Made by a program: the position numbers and the translations under genes
Assembly: GCA_024036415.1 (NCBI GenBank)
Contig: JAMWET010000579.1
Coordinates: 382,501 to 446,500 of the forward strand
From: Prochilodus magdalenae
Lineage: Eukaryota > Chordata > Actinopteri > Characiformes > Prochilodontidae
Reading direction: 5' to 3'
Length of the DNA: 64,000 bases
Notes under the pieces: model-generated
What the model was told of the DNA's origin: nothing
The model's input: only the letters and a program-made list of their open reading frames with translations
Databases searched by the model: none
In this document: in pieces, positions 11,910-25,472 of the stretch
Layout of the letters: each line of letters opens with the position of its first letter
Position numbering within the stretch: position 1 is the first letter of the stretch

Positions 11910-12537
11910 GTGAGTAGAGCATTCGGGAATGTCCTATCAAAAGACTTAACAGCATCCCAAATTGATTAACTACATTGAAATATTAGGTGCCATGCTTTAT
12001 GGGTATCATCAGGTGGCCATACAGTCAGATCCGTTTCATTTGTGCAAGCCCTGACAGGCTTATAAAACTAGTTCTCTATTAGCTAAGCCGTTTTCCAGAT
12101 GGTTAGGTCTTCTATGCATGCCTCAAGCTCATATCCAGGGTCATTGTCTCAGATGTTCTCCACCAGATGTTTGCCTGGGCTTTGTTTAGGCACGTGACTC
12201 TCTTGTTCGAGAGTATGTTTAAAGGCTCAGTATCTGATGGTAGCCTGAACCAGATGTTCTTGAAGGACATAAGCCAAGGTAATGATAATATAAGGGTAGC
12301 AGTGAGGCTGTTTATATTAATCTGTATTATTGTTACTGTTATGTATTAATTAACTTTATTCTGATGTTTTAATTTAATATCAGTTTATTATTTAATAAGG
12401 CAAAACTGAGCCGAATGAGCTGACAGTTATTCGGTTATAGGGAAGGGCCACTTAGGCCTAAGGCTAGTACAAAATCAAAATGAGGGATGAAAAATAGTTA
12501 AACATAGTAATAAGAATAATAGTAATGAAAACATATA

Positions 12538-12779
12538 CAGTCGAGTCACATTGGTACTGGCCTGGTGGGTATATAAGGTGTGCGATAGGCCCTCATTGCT
12601 GTCAAAGGTAGATGGGGCGATACATGCTGATTGTCTTCCCTGGGGGGACAGGATCTTCTAGCAAGACGAGGCGACATCTCACCCAGCTAGAAATGTCCGA
12701 CACTGGTTGGAAGAGCATGACCAAGACTTCCAATTATTACCCTGGCCCTGATGGTCATAATAATAATGTGACTCGACTG
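12538..12779. mobile_element. 242-bp MITE with 15-bp perfect terminal inverted repeats
   Basis: The left end CAGTCGAGTCACATT (12538-12552) is matched exactly by its reverse complement at 12765-12779. Similarity continues inward imperfectly: CTGGCCTGGTGGG on the left against the complement of CCTGGCCCTGATGG on the right. A TATATAAGG motif lies inside at about 12571. There is no coding capacity. No clear target-site duplication can be read, so the superfamily is open. Confidence 0.75.
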
Positions 12780-13565
12780 TGTAGAAATGATAAACACTAA
12801 TAAGTACATTTATTTGAACTGTTTAAATGACTCTACCAAGAATATAGTAAATGTGCACCAATATAAAAGAAAACATAAGACAAAGCATACATTTCTATAA
12901 AAACTCTTTGTAGCTACGTTTAGAGAGGAATTACAGAAGACTGTATTATCAGCATGTAGCTGTAGATTATGATCATCCAAATGGTTTGCAATGTTATTTA
13001 TGTATATAGGAAATTACCATGGAGTGAAAATGAAACTGTATAAATCAATGCCAGTTCTATTTAAAAGATTCTGTGAGTTCTGTGAGTATTGCAGTATGTT
13101 GACAATCAAATGCGCCACAAAATCCAGCGTCCTTAACAACAGGGACTGGTTGTCATCTGTGCTCGGTGTACTGTAGTGAAGTTTTGGAGTATTGTACCGT
13201 CTCTTGTCGGATGTCCCTTATAGAAACCACAAAGTAGGTGACATGATTGACATGCTTGGCACTTCGCTCTGCTTCTGCTGGAACTGAACATATCTATTTG
13301 AAGGCATGCGCTGGAGAGCGAAGGAATAACCACACTTCTAATTACCATTTCCTGTTGCCATTGTTGAATGATTAATTGGAAGGTGGTGTGTTAGTTCTTA
13401 TCATTGCTGTGATCATTTTAACCTGTGTTGAACAATACGCTCCTCAGAGCATAACGAGGACATCGGCCGTGCATGTTACATTTACGGATGCACAGATATG
13501 GGAATTGTGGGACGGCGCATCAGTGCAGTAATGTACATGGCTTACGGCACCAAAATGTAAATGCT

Positions 13566-13621
13566 GCATTTAAGGTGGAATGGGAAATGTAGGTAGTATA
13601 TATCCCGTTCTACCTTAAAAT
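13566..13621. repeat. Small palindromic element (MITE-like hairpin)
   Basis: GCATTTAAGGTGGAATGGGA at 13566 is followed after a short loop by its imperfect complement, CCCGTTCTACCTTAAAAT, at 13604-13621. The end motif recurs in reverse orientation at 37852-37867 (ATTCCACCTTAAATGC), which suggests a dispersed family. Confidence 0.5.
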
Positions 13622-14519
13622 ATCCTACTTGGAGTTCTAGTTAACCACTGTAGTTTCTTTTCTTGCTTGCGCAGAAGGGTAGAGTCAGGAGACTGAAGGC
13701 TGGAGATGTTGGAGTAGGGTATTTCAGGGTGGGCCTAAGCCAGGCCAGTCCAGTCTGAACTCAGCCCAACTCAGTCCTACGCAGTCCTACTCAGTCTGAA
13801 GACAGAACCTTGTCACAGAGGTTTTATACACAGTGTCACCACACCCTTAAGATTCAAAGACGATGTGTCAGCTGTCCTTATTTAATGTCAACAGATGGAC
13901 AGTTCAAGTGGTGTTAGATCTATGACCTGCAGAACCCTGATAGCAACATTCTCTTTGGGGCTCCGTTCTGTTCTGATGATGCAGCTGTTTCTCCCATGGT
14001 AAACGTATACACACCTGTATACATACACATCTCTACACAAAACACACTTATATACAAAACACTGATATCCAACACCACATATAGGTGGTGTATTAAAGCT
14101 GATGGATTTCGAATTATTGTCGATTCACTTTTGAAAAGTGTTGCTAGTTGCTAGTATGTTGTTTTGGTGACTGGGTTTGGTGTAACCTGCCTGGGAATGT
14201 TCAAGCAACCTGACACCTTCCCCAACAAAATCTTTTGGGCTGTTTTCATTTGCTACTCTACCAAGCACAGCCTACACATTAAGATTCCTGCACAGAATTA
14301 TAAGTGTCATCAAATATTGGTTTAAAATCTGAATGGAAAGTCTGAATATTGGCCTGATACCAATGAGACCCTTAGTTTCATTACAAGGAGATCACGATGA
14401 GTTCTGTTTAGTGTGAATGTACTGCTGATGTTGAGGAAGCATCATTGCCTTCATGTTTTGTGATGACAGTTTTTGAATGTGGCACTACTGATGCATAGTG
14501 TCTGTGTGTCAGAATATTG

Positions 14520-14732
14520 TGATGCACAGTGGGTAACACCACTACCCAGGGAGCCACCTCTACATGTGGGAGACTGGGGTTCGAATCCCGGTGTGGGTGA
14601 CTATGCTGTGATACACCAATAAGAGTCCTTGGGCAAGACTCCTAACACTACACTGGCCTACCTGTAATCAGGTTAACCTTGTAAGTCACTCTGGATAAGA
14701 GCGTCAGCTAAATGCAAAAAAAAATAAAAAAA
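14520..14732 (+). mobile_element. tRNA-derived SINE, copy 1
   Basis: An A-box-like TGGGTAACACC near 14529 and a perfect B-box GGTTCGAATCC at 14578-14588 define a pol III promoter. The body ends in CTCTGGATAAGAGCGTCAGC and an A-rich tail with a TAAAA break (14716-14732). The tail resembles fish L2-type LINE 3' ends, which supply the reverse transcriptase. It shares the spacing, the CACCAATAAGAGTCCTTG block and the tail with the copy at 46745. Confidence 0.85.
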
Positions 14733-15839
14733 TATTGGGGAATATATTTTTTTTATGTTCACCCTTCATTCTTTTTCAGCCAAAAATCAGAAGTTGGATT
14801 TTTGCTTTAGAGGCTGAAATGTTTGTGCATTTCTAGATTCCCAGTATCCAGTTTATAGGGATGTCGTTTTTTCCTCTGTAAAAGTAAGTGACAGTAGTGC
14901 AGTGTCATCTTGTAGCTTTTATCTTGCGTTGCTTTGCTGTGAGGCTTATTCAGCTGTCTCATCTTCCGGGCCAGAAATGACTAAATCTATAAGCCTTTTG
15001 TCAGCACTTACATTCTTCCGTTCCTTCTGTCTATCCTTGCCTGACCTCTTCCTGACCTTGCAGGCTTTCTGATGGCGGGTGTATCTGACCACCCACTCCA
15101 GGGCTGTTGATGTCTTTATACACACTTAACACAAATGGAATGCTTGGATCTTGTACTGTCCTGAAGACGCCGTGTGCCAGACTGGCTTTTTTTTAGGTGT
15201 GCACGTACCAGAAAAGGGTTAGCCTGCTGTCCGCTCTGCTGTAGGCTGTGTTCCCTGTTCTCTGACGAGCTGCAGACAGTGCAAGCTCGGCATTCCGCTG
15301 GCCGCCTGTTCTCCTTTGGCTTCAAAGGTTGTCCAAGCCCAGCAAGAGGAGAAGCACATCATAGCCTGCAAATGTGCGGCTGACCAAAATGACTAAACCA
15401 TGTGTGACAGGTCCCTAGTGTCTCGGCAAATCTGACCACTTCACAAAGTCACAAAGTCGCAAAGAGAAAGAATTCCCATCAGTTTCGGGCCACGGCACGC
15501 TGGGAGATTTCATTGCCTTGTTGACTCCCAGTGTAGGCCCGCATCAACAGAGCAAGCCTCAGTTCTCCGGATTTTTATTGCATGCCAGCGTTTTTCACCT
15601 GACATCATTTTCTGCTCTAAGCTGGAAATCTGGAAAATGCTCGCCCTGTCCTTGGATTCATATGTCCTTGCGTGTTTGTTTCTTTCTGTGTTTAAGAATT
15701 CCATTTTTTTATCACTCAGTATATGCATCTTTTAGCCATGTGTGTAGATACACATACCTTACTGTACTGTGCAGGAGGCATCATGTCAGTAATTACACTT
15801 ACCATCAAAACAGCCTTTTAAACCTGGTAGAATAGAAAT

Positions 15840-16270
15840 AGAAAACACAGACCCGCTCAGCATTTACATTAACAATTATACATATCATGAAAACGCTCAG
15901 CATTTGGTTGGTCTAACTTTACTAAAGCTTCAGTTATTTTTGTAAGTGTAAGAAATCTGCTGGGGTCTTTACCTCTAAACAGTCTTGGAAATTGGTTGTA
16001 TTTTTCTTTTATGTAGTCATGGTTACAAGTTTCAATAGTAACATCTTTTCTTAGTAACAGCTTCTTCACTTCTACTCATCCTTTCAGACCCATATCATTG
16101 AGGTGTCTTCTCACAGTGGAAGGATGGATGTGGAACACCTGTGGATGTTTTTAGGTTTAGGTAAGAGCTTTGGTGGTCGTCCAGGTGCAGGTGTGGTTTT
16201 AAGGGAACTTGGAAAGTTGTGTTTTTCATGTTTTGTTTGTTTTCTATTTAGAAATCATCTTCAGCCATTT
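15840..16270 (-). mobile_element. Tc1-like transposase remnant, antisense (copy A)
   Basis: On the minus strand 16126-16080 reads PSTVRRHLNDMGLKG, the helix-turn-helix and linker of Tc1-like transposases. It runs through a stop into VKKLLLRKDVTIETCNHDY (about 16070-16015) and an open frame to about 15870. No catalytic DDE part is evident. The same family end is seen at 62195-62270. This copy is inactive. Confidence 0.6.
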
Positions 16271-17088
16271 TAGATACAAAGAAATACAGCTAAGATGGGT
16301 TTGTTGGAAAGACGCCACTGTAACTGATTGGTGTTAAGATTGAAAGGAAGGTTTACTCTACAGTAAGGCCTAGATAAATTACATACTGCTAGATAAGAGT
16401 GTTGAGGGTTTCCATGTTATTCTCTGTTGAATATTGTCGTTGTCTAAAGAAAAACATGTATCTACATTTTTGTTCATTTTTCCTTTTAGGCCTCATTTGA
16501 TCACATGAGCTGCTATTTACACTGTGAGGAATTTTCATAAAGAATGGACCAACAGAAATAGCCCCAAACTGCTTGGAAAGACGTCTGGTTCCATTGACAT
16601 CCATTCAAATGGTTTTTGACCTCTGCTGTAAAGGTGCCATTTGGAGATACCTGTTTTTCATTGGACAGTGACGATATGTTTCTTGCTTTTGTTCCTGACA
16701 CGGAAAACGGGATACCTATTAGTCTCATAGAATCTGATCAATCACTGTGGTTGTTAGTGAATAATACGTAATAGGATTTAGATTAACCGTTTCAGTATCT
16801 GTATCTAACATCTAACATGTATATCTAACATCTTGTTACATCAGCATAAGCTCAGCAGCACTGAGATGTCATGTTATTGAAGGAGAAGACTAGGTTTAAA
16901 AAGCAGAGAAGTGAGTATGTTAATCAGAAGCTCAGAGTGTAAGGAGTGAATGCTGTGTCCTCTGTGGTACTTTATTCATATAGCACGTGTGCCGTTTCCA
17001 CAGTAACTGCTCACATGCATTGGACTGTTTCGTATTTGCACAACACTGCCATAACCCCGGCACCATCTTACAGTCTGCTATTCTGCAG

Positions 17089-17138
17089 GGTGCTTTGCAC
17101 AGCTGAGGCGCTGGGCCTCGGTCAAGGGCGCAGCGGAG
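17089..17138 (+). other. Possible cryptic or poison exon in intron 1
   Basis: TATTCTGCAG|GG (acceptor, AG at 17087-17088) is followed after 50 GC-rich bases by GCGGAG|GTAAGT, a near-perfect donor. The 50 bases have no stop in the phase of codon 235, but their length is not a multiple of three, so inclusion would shift the frame of exon 2. It matches no part of FBXO41 that I know. Confidence 0.2.
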
Positions 17139-17462
17139 GTAAGTTGACGTTGATTTAGTCGTGACATGCCGGCGGCCCTGGATGCTGGCCTTGGAGCTCC
17201 GACTGTTACCTTCCGGCAATTCCGGATTTCGTGGATGTCGAAGTGTTGAGCCTGACACTCCACCGCGCTGCTGTTCTCCTGTGTTTTCTCTTCTTGCTTT
17301 CATCTTTGCCTACTCAACTTGTTTCCCAGAATAGCAAACGAAGGCTTATTTTTATCCCCCTGATTTTGCCTGTTTGCATTATCACTAGAGTTGTGCATAT
17401 TTGATGGCTTATTTTTGCTGTTGCGTTCTGCCATTAATCTCAGCATCAGAAACGCAGAAAAC

Positions 17463-17516
17463 TCCCTCCCTCTCTCTCTCTCTCTCCCTCCCTCTCTCTC
17501 TCTCACTTTCTCTACA
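17463..17516. repeat. CT/CCCT microsatellite
   Basis: Runs of CTCTCTCT interrupted by CCCTCC, about 50 bp. It is a plain pyrimidine simple repeat. Confidence 0.95.
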
Positions 17517-20500
17517 TGTTGATGGAGTGGAAAAGGAAAGAGGAACACATTTGCATTTCAATAGCGATGTGGATGTCATTATGTGTATAATAAGGTCTAA
17601 TAGGTTTGGATGGTTAGAAGGCCTTTAGTGATGCTCTCACTGCGGCTGTTTTACATGTTTGGTGTCTAACTAACTCAAAGTTCTGTTCTGTGGGTGAAGA
17701 ATTGTAAACTTGTACCACAGTAGTCTTTATTTATACTGTTATTCTTGGTAAACTCTGTATTTTGCTGGTAATAATATCAATAATAGTGATAAATGAGATT
17801 AGTTTTACTGAAAAGTTAAATTTCTCTGATACCTTTAGCTCAAAATCAAGCTGCTAAAGAGCAAGGACATTAGTTCTAGCCTAATTTGCTCATCTTTACC
17901 AATGATATTAATAATTCTGGTGGAGCTGTATGAGTATGCAGGCTGTATACAGGCTCTCTGAGAAGCAACTGACTAACCCTGTTTAATTGTCTGTTCGTTA
18001 AACAGTGCTAACACTCAAAGTACTCATAAAGTTTGTGCGATACCAACATCACAATACCCATGTGACGTAAGCACTAATGAACAAATGACTGCAACAGGCA
18101 GAGGAGGAGGGTCGACTTTCACAGACTGCTACTGACACTGTGGCACTTAATCACTTATGTAGTTAGCACATGTAGCTAATGACCTATTCCAAGTAATTCA
18201 AAGTGGAATTAGACTCAGTATTGGCAGGTCCTAAAAAACCTTTGCTGGTACCTGTGGTATTGATGTACCCCTGGTTAAAATCTGCAGACGCTGATTCATC
18301 TAGATTGCACTGCTCTCAGTAGCTATTATTTCTATATCATAATTGTGAAGATGCTGTTACTCATTACAAGCTGACCTTAGCATGAGCTAAACATCAGCAA
18401 ATGTAGGAATCCCTTCTAATCCAGGCTAATACAGTAAGAAGGTGCTAATCTAATGTGAATATGGATTATTCTGTACATGCAGTTCTTTCTCATCATACCG
18501 AAGAAAAATCAATCCCAAAAGTGTTCTCTGTGCTTCACCACACTTTCATATGTATATACACACTGGTGGCTGCATTCTCTCTATTATATAACCCTTTCCC
18601 ACTGTCTGAGCACAGTTTTCACAAGGTTGTATAGTACCAGTCTTAAACTTGTAATGGTACCGAATGCAGTCCGACCCCCAAAGTAGCAGCACCATCGACA
18701 TGCCTGGCTGTTCCTAGTGCAGCATCCGGGTATGCATATGTAAAGTAATAAATACAGAAACCATTAGAAATATAACTTACACTGTCCAATCATTTATTTA
18801 TTTTTTAAAGAACTGAATAGAGAGTCATAAGCTGAGGAGTCATCTACTCTTCTTCTAACTTTTTTCTGCTCACAGAAGCTCCTAACAGTAGGCCTAAAGC
18901 CTGGGGATTCAACCTGCAATGGAAGGAGGAGGTACTCTGACTGCCAGCCTCTTTTAGATGACATGAAAGGCTATTCCACTGGTGCTTTTTTCCCGAACTG
19001 CTGAATAATGCCGTGCCACACTCCTCTCCTTACGTACACCCAGAGGAACTGTCAGTGCCGTGCTGGTTCCCAGAGCAGCATCAGTAAACGAATGAGGCAG
19101 ACTGTCTCCTCCCCCCCTGTGCAGACTGCATTGTGTGTGTGCGAGGCTGTGCTCATTAAAGATCTGAGACACAGTTTATTATGCAGGATTTTTAACTCTC
19201 TGCTAATCTACAAATAGAATTAGTTTAGTCGCCAAGAACGTTCTGCAGGATGCTTGGACATTGAGCATATAAGACTGGCTAATGGTGTCTAAAAGTAAAC
19301 GGACTGATTGGGTAATCCCAGTTTGTGTGGGGACCTAGTCCCATGTTATGTCGGGGCAGTGGTTCTGTTCGACTGAGCGTGGAGTGATAATGAAGTTAGG
19401 CTGTAGTGGAAGATTTATAGCTAAGCAAACAGCAGGCAGGCCCTTGAGACAGGCTATCTTGATGTCTTGGAATGGAGGCAATTTGTGTTGGAGGTTGAGG
19501 GAGCCGTCTGTTCTGGTCATATCTCGTCTTGTGTCGTATCTTCTCTCTACGTCCTCCCATTTGCCTTATTTCGCAGGTTTAGGAGACACAAGTATAGAAC
19601 AGGAGCTAGTGTGCAAAGCTCTTACATGCAAGGTAATAATATACATGCTAATGTCTGTCATATGTTCAGAATAGAAGGCCAAATGGAATGTCTTGTACAG
19701 CCTACAGTGTTCAGAAATGTCCATGTATATCAGTGTTAGCTTAGCACTTGCAGTCTGAAATTTATAGGGGTGTTGAAAGCCCAACTCTAATAGTCACAGT
19801 TTGCTGCTGACTCAGATGCTAACAGTCCTATTCCTCCTACACTAACACAGGTGGTCTGTGGGACACACATCCAAATGGGAATTCCATTGTGAGTAGTTCA
19901 TCTAATTCCCCTCTGAACCACTGCCTTAACCCCTACACTCTGAACACAGTGGCAACAGAACCAATCCTCTCATGCTTCTATGCCACGTCTGCCTATGAAG
20001 GCAATTAATACAAGGCGACTTTCTGTCTCTCATATTAGTGTGATAAGACTAGAGGCGGTGAGCCAAAGGCTCCTGGGAGTGGTTTTATTGCACGGCTTTC
20101 TGGGCCACGTGAGCTTTTTAAAAGTCTTGTGGCACTCAGTGGCTTTACTTTCACTCTGCCAGTCGCCAGTACACACTTTTAGGAGAGGAACAGTTTCTCA
20201 CAACCTCTGTGCCAAGCCTATGATCCTCTATGAAAGCTTTACACTGGATGTTGATATTGGTGTGAGGATTTTGCATTCAGTCACACCGAAGGATGCAGCT
20301 CCAACCCTCAGCAGCCCGAAGGTGGGGTGGAGAATGCTTGGCATTGGGTGTGGTGAGCTTAGGCTCACGTAAAGTCAGACGGCAGTTTTGTCTAAGGACG
20401 AGTTGAGGTAGGATGATTGCTGCCAGCTGGATTGAGTTTTGGCAGCGGCAATGTACTATGGCTTTCTTTAGAGGCTGGTCACACGCCACTGGGATGGTGA

Positions 20501-22199
20501 AGACTGGAATGGAAGTCGATGAATGCATCTGTGGGGGGCAAAAGAAAATAAAGGTTCCTTTATCTTTCTCCCTCATTTTCACTTTCTCATCTCAGTAGCT
20601 CTCTTTGTCCTCTCTCTTCTGACCCAATTCTCTGCTTTCCCTAAAGAGTGTGCAGAAGCTGAGTGCTGGTTAAGGGCCTTGCTGCACCCTGTAGACCAGA
20701 CTGCCCATACTAACAAAGGAACACGTGCCTACTAGTGATTAATCACAAGAGAGTGTCTTGGTTCACTGCCTGGATGTCTGTACTGAGGTATTCTCAGGTG
20801 ATGATACTGTTTCGTTCGGTATTAGCAGGGAGGTGCCCAATCCTGAACAGCTACTACTTCAGTACAGTAGTTGGCATGCTAAGGACACTACATAACCAAC
20901 ACCTCAGTCCAGCTTTGCAGCAACTATTGAATCTTTAATCAAACATCAGGCAAAATACAGTTGCCTTGCTGCAGAACAGGAGGTGGTGCCCGAAAGGCGG
21001 GGTTTGTGATGCAGTGGCACAAACCACTTGCATCTCTCCACGTCTTCCCACCTTCCCTCCTGCCCATCTCTCATGACTGTCGATTTCCTCCCACTGTTTC
21101 CCGTGCCTGACCGATTACTCCATCATCTCTGGCGGCTGTAGTCAGCACATTAGGTTTGGTCACCGCCTTCATGCAGTCACAGCTCTTATTAGTGCCTGTG
21201 GGTCGGGCGAATGGCACAGTGTTGATTACAGTAGGTCAGTATTCGGCTTCAGTTTGAGATGCTTATAATAAGAATGAATAATTATCTACACTGATTGATG
21301 AATTTTGGAATATAGTTTTGGGGCTATGGCTTAGTCCGTGCGCAGGCCATGCTCTCAAGAGGCAAACTACTTGAAGCACTGTAGTTTGAATAGCAGGCAT
21401 GCTAGCCAGCTAGCTAGCATAAGGGCTGATCCATCTGAAATTATAGTTTAAGGGGAGTTTTAAAGGAAAGTGATCTGTAAGGGTGAGTTTGAGTCACTGA
21501 CTCAAGTTCCCATCACTGACTCCTGCCTAGTTCCTTGTTCTTATTGACTTGGATCAGATGTGCTGAAAGCTGGACTAGAACAGAAGTGCTGCCTAGGGGA
21601 TGCCGACACACAGTTTGAGCATTACTGCTTTAGGAGAATGTGGGCTGAAGTTCTGTTGCATTAAAAGGCCATTCCCCCAAACATATAGGAGGAAAATGGA
21701 TGAAGAGGTAGGAATTGCACAAAAGCTCCATTATGGAGAATGCATGATAGAGCTGAGAAAATACCAAGGAGGTGTGCAAGAAGAGAAGGGACTTTTCCTG
21801 CTGTGTAATCTCATTCCTCCAGTGCAAACAAGTGTGGCAGTTTTCTGTGTGTAACCAGATGAGTTGGCCGTGTCTGGCCTAATTAATAAGCCCACTGCAG
21901 TCTGAGATGGCATAGTGGTGAGGCGCACGTATTTAACTTACATGATGTTCATAATAGGGCCTTTCCACCTGACCTGTCTGTAAACACAATGGGCTCTGGC
22001 TTCCTAGATGAACCTTTCATTGCCCTTGTCTTCCTCTCTTTCCAGTCCTGCATGTTGTTTGCTATGAGTAGCGTGCTCTGCTACATTTCCTAGCCTAATC
22101 ACAGACATGCTTTTCCTTGCTCTCCCTTGGACCACTGCACAGTGTCGTTGTTGTTATATAAACTAAAAGCTTTTGAGAACATTTTGAACTGGACTTTAC

Positions 22200-22680
22200 C
22201 TATTACAACACTGGCGGTTGCTTGAGCATTGTGAGATTGGAGGATGTGAAAATAGTTGCACAAACAGTTGCACCCAAAAAAAATCAACGACTGTTCTTAA
22301 CACCATGTCAGTGTCGCCAAAGACTCCAGTGGTGTTGTGCCAGACTGTCATGGACATGTGACTCAGAATCTTCACAGACAACTCCCATTTTTGTCTTGGT
22401 GGGGACAACCAACCAATCTGTGTATGGAGTCACCGTTGTCAGCCCCAAGACGAATAGTTTGTTGTCTCATGCCACACATCCAGAAGGTCTGGGGTCACTC
22501 CACCTCCATCTCTACTGCAAAATCTGCAGGAACGGTGTGAGAATATTCAAGCTGCATGGGATGGATTATCACAGGACACCATTAGGAACCTCTACAACTC
22601 TGTGTCAAGCGTCTGGCGTATTGCATTAGCACTATGTCTGTATGTGTAGTTCAATAAGTATTGCCCATTTTGGTCTCTGG
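22200..22680 (+). mobile_element. Tc1/mariner-like transposase remnant (sense)
   Basis: Plus-strand translation in shifting frames gives CRQRLQWCCARLSWT (about 22308-22352), then a decayed catalytic-strand region with a GGDNQPICVWSH-like stretch (about 22402-22437). It ends with LQERCENIQAAWDGLSQDTI and RNLYNS (about 22525-22601). This order matches the middle and C-terminal part of Tc1-like transposases (RQRLQW, the second Asp region, the last helix). Several frame changes show that it is dead. The ends were not defined. Confidence 0.65.
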
Positions 22681-25295
22681 TTGGTTAGGGACTCAGGTCA
22701 AGTCAAATTTGGATTGAAAGCGGATTGAAAGCTTGGGCCAGGTTGGGTTCAGGCAGAAAGTTCTCAGGCTACATTGAGACCCGATTAAAGTGCATACATG
22801 GCTGTAGGGCAGAATTGAACCTTCATCTAAGAAGAAAAGACATGTGCTGTATGCCCCAGGAACTCTACTTAAATCATCTGTGTTCTTCCTTAGCTCACAA
22901 TACCTTCATTCCTCTTCCTTCCTTCCGCTTCTCTAATTAGCATTCAGACTCCGAGAGGATTTGGTTTTGCTTACAGGCCCACACACTCCAGAAACCAATG
23001 TTATTACAGTGCCTGAGAACTTGCTGGTCTTTGTTTCCTTTCATTCCTTTTTTGTATGCATCCGTTATAGGATGTGGCTGCTACCGAGACATCAGCAATA
23101 GGTCAACTAAATGTAAAAGCGTTACCAGTAGGGTGTTTAGCAGGGTGTTGTTTGAATTTTGTGAGTTGCAGCTTTTCACGTCAGATTTAGTTGCTGAGCA
23201 GTCGTGAATACGTTGATCAGCTCAGGCACATCGCGTGGTTCGTCTTTGTCTGTTCCAAATGGATTACCTGGTACTAGCTTTAAAATGAGCTCTCTGTGAA
23301 CTGTGCTCATTGTTTACGTCCCCAGCATATTAACGTACTTCATCATATTCATATCACCCTATTTTAATTTATGGCAATTAAATATGCTCTGTAAATAAAC
23401 ATGACTTGACTTGTGGCTAATGGCAGTTAGAGTTAGGGCTGCCATCATTGACTACAATAATTTAGTTTTTACTGCTTACTTGAAAATACTGCATGTTTAA
23501 AAGAATATCCCATAATTAATATGCCGGTTGATTTCAATAGTTGCCTTACAATACACTATACACATACGGATTATGTCGTTTCTTTGCATCATATGAAAAT
23601 ATCATTTATCTAGAAATTTGAACAATAGCAGCTGCAAAGAAAGAGTTTCACAGCAGGCAGTGAACAATATGCAAGACAGAGATGAAAATGACACCAACGC
23701 AGTGGAACAGCACTTTTAATTTACTACCCTTTGAGACTAATGCCAGTCCAACAGATGTAACACTAGGCTGCAGACTGAAAAAACAGAATGTCTTGTTTAA
23801 GAGACAAATTAATTAATAAATCCATTTTAGGATGCTTTAGAAAGCATTGTGATTGATTTTGTTTTTATTTTGTCCATAAGCTGCAGGGGACAGAACCATA
23901 TTAGACAGCATATGGCTCTAACAGACAAAGAACAGCTAGTCAACTAAACTGACCTTGCACAACTCGGACTGCACTAATGCAAAGTGAAATTTGGGTGGCA
24001 AACTAGCCAACACTGCTAGTCAGCAACCAAAGCAAGAGCTCTTAATACCAGTAATCCCATAGCATAATACTATAATCACCTCTATGGGCTGATTTACCAT
24101 ATGATCCCAAACTAGTAAGTGCTAATACAGCAAATCATCAGGAAAGCACTACCATAAAAAACATTAACTCTGCTAATACATCATAACTTACTAGTCCAAC
24201 TGGAAGAAGGCCAGCTCAGCATCTGTCCTGCATCGGTGTATCTATTTTGGCTCTCACCAACAAGTAAAAACAAGCCCGAGATTTACTCCTGCCTGGTCTC
24301 TTGTTGGTCAATCTCTCTTTTTCTCTTCCGTGCTACCTCTGACAATCTCTTCTTCAGTCTTACCCCAGCCTCTGCTGTGATGTCCATGTTAGGAATGCTA
24401 AGCTAGCTTCTTCTTATAGTGAGCTGAAGAGTTGTTGGTGTGTGATGCGGTTACACAGTTATCACAAGAGGCCTCATTCCCGCTCCTCCAAAGTTACATA
24501 GCAGACGTTCCTGATCCAGAGATGCTGTTCTCCATGTACCATGAATATGACTTTGAACCTGTTAAGTTAAGGTAAAGTTGGTGCAGAATGTTACTTTAAT
24601 AAAAAATCCATAAAAATGATCATTTATTTCTCACTGAAACATAACTGGTAGAGTAACTGATTCAATTTCAGCTTTATTTATAGCAACGGTGCACATTTCT
24701 GTGCTACAATAAAGGTATGCAGCGCTCACTTTTACCACCACCTATACCTTACCGATAGGACATGAGGGGAAAGCACATATGAAGGGTTAGGACATGGATC
24801 GGTTCAGATCACAAGCCGGTTTTGACTGGTGTTTTACCCTGTCAGCAGTGCTAGCTGGAGCCCTGTGCAGTCCTCCAGGTAAAGAAATACAGGCGTGGGA
24901 ATAATTCCACGCTCCGTCAGTGCCCCGGATCATCTTTGTCTGCGTAGCTGCAATGTGTCGTCTCACGCTCCTGACAGCCCGGCCTGCTGAAGGACTGTCG
25001 CACAAGCTGTGAGCCAGGCTTTTAGCGGCACTAACCCGTATGATGGATGTTAGGCATTTCAGAATCCACCAGCTTAGGAACCGAAAGGCTTCTGTGTCAC
25101 CTTTTTCTTTGTAATGCTCTTAGCATTTAGCTTAGCATTTAATTTGTAGCAGCTGTGTCATGCCTTTCTTATTGACTCTCTTAGTTTAGCCAGGGCTTCA
25201 GCTAAGGGTTTCTACAATCAGTAACCCAATAACTCACTTCCAGTTCAAGGGGAGATCGTTCGGGCAAGACATTGATTAGTAGCAGTTAACTGGAC

Positions 25296-25472
25296 CAGAG
25301 TTTCTCAATCAAGGTTCTGGATTTAAATTTCTGTGGATCCCCTGCTTTACCATACCCGCTGCACTTCTGACAGGGCTTGCTAAGGGGCTAACAAGTTGAG
25401 TCAGGTGTGCTGGGAGCAGGGAAAATTTTGCACAGGGCAGGGTGCCTCCAGGACCGAAGGTGAGAAACACTG
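25296..25472. mobile_element. Short nonautonomous hAT-like element, copy 1, with 8-bp target duplication
   Basis: It begins CAGAGTTTCTCAATC and ends GGTGAGAAACACTG, forming imperfect terminal inverted repeats. It is flanked by AACTGGAC (25288-25295) and AACTAGAC (25473-25480), an 8-bp duplication with one mismatch, the length expected for hAT transposition. Internal block CAGGTGTGCTGGGAGCAGGG is shared with the copies at 31898 and 47910. Confidence 0.8.

Noticed and set aside
14525..14600. tRNA gene
   Set aside because: A and B boxes are present but the sequence does not fold into a cloverleaf, and it continues into a SINE body and A-rich tail.
20277..20582. Minus-strand 101-codon frame and similar 60-130 codon frames in intron 1
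   Set aside because: Length and number are as expected by chance in 23 kb; none resembles a known domain.
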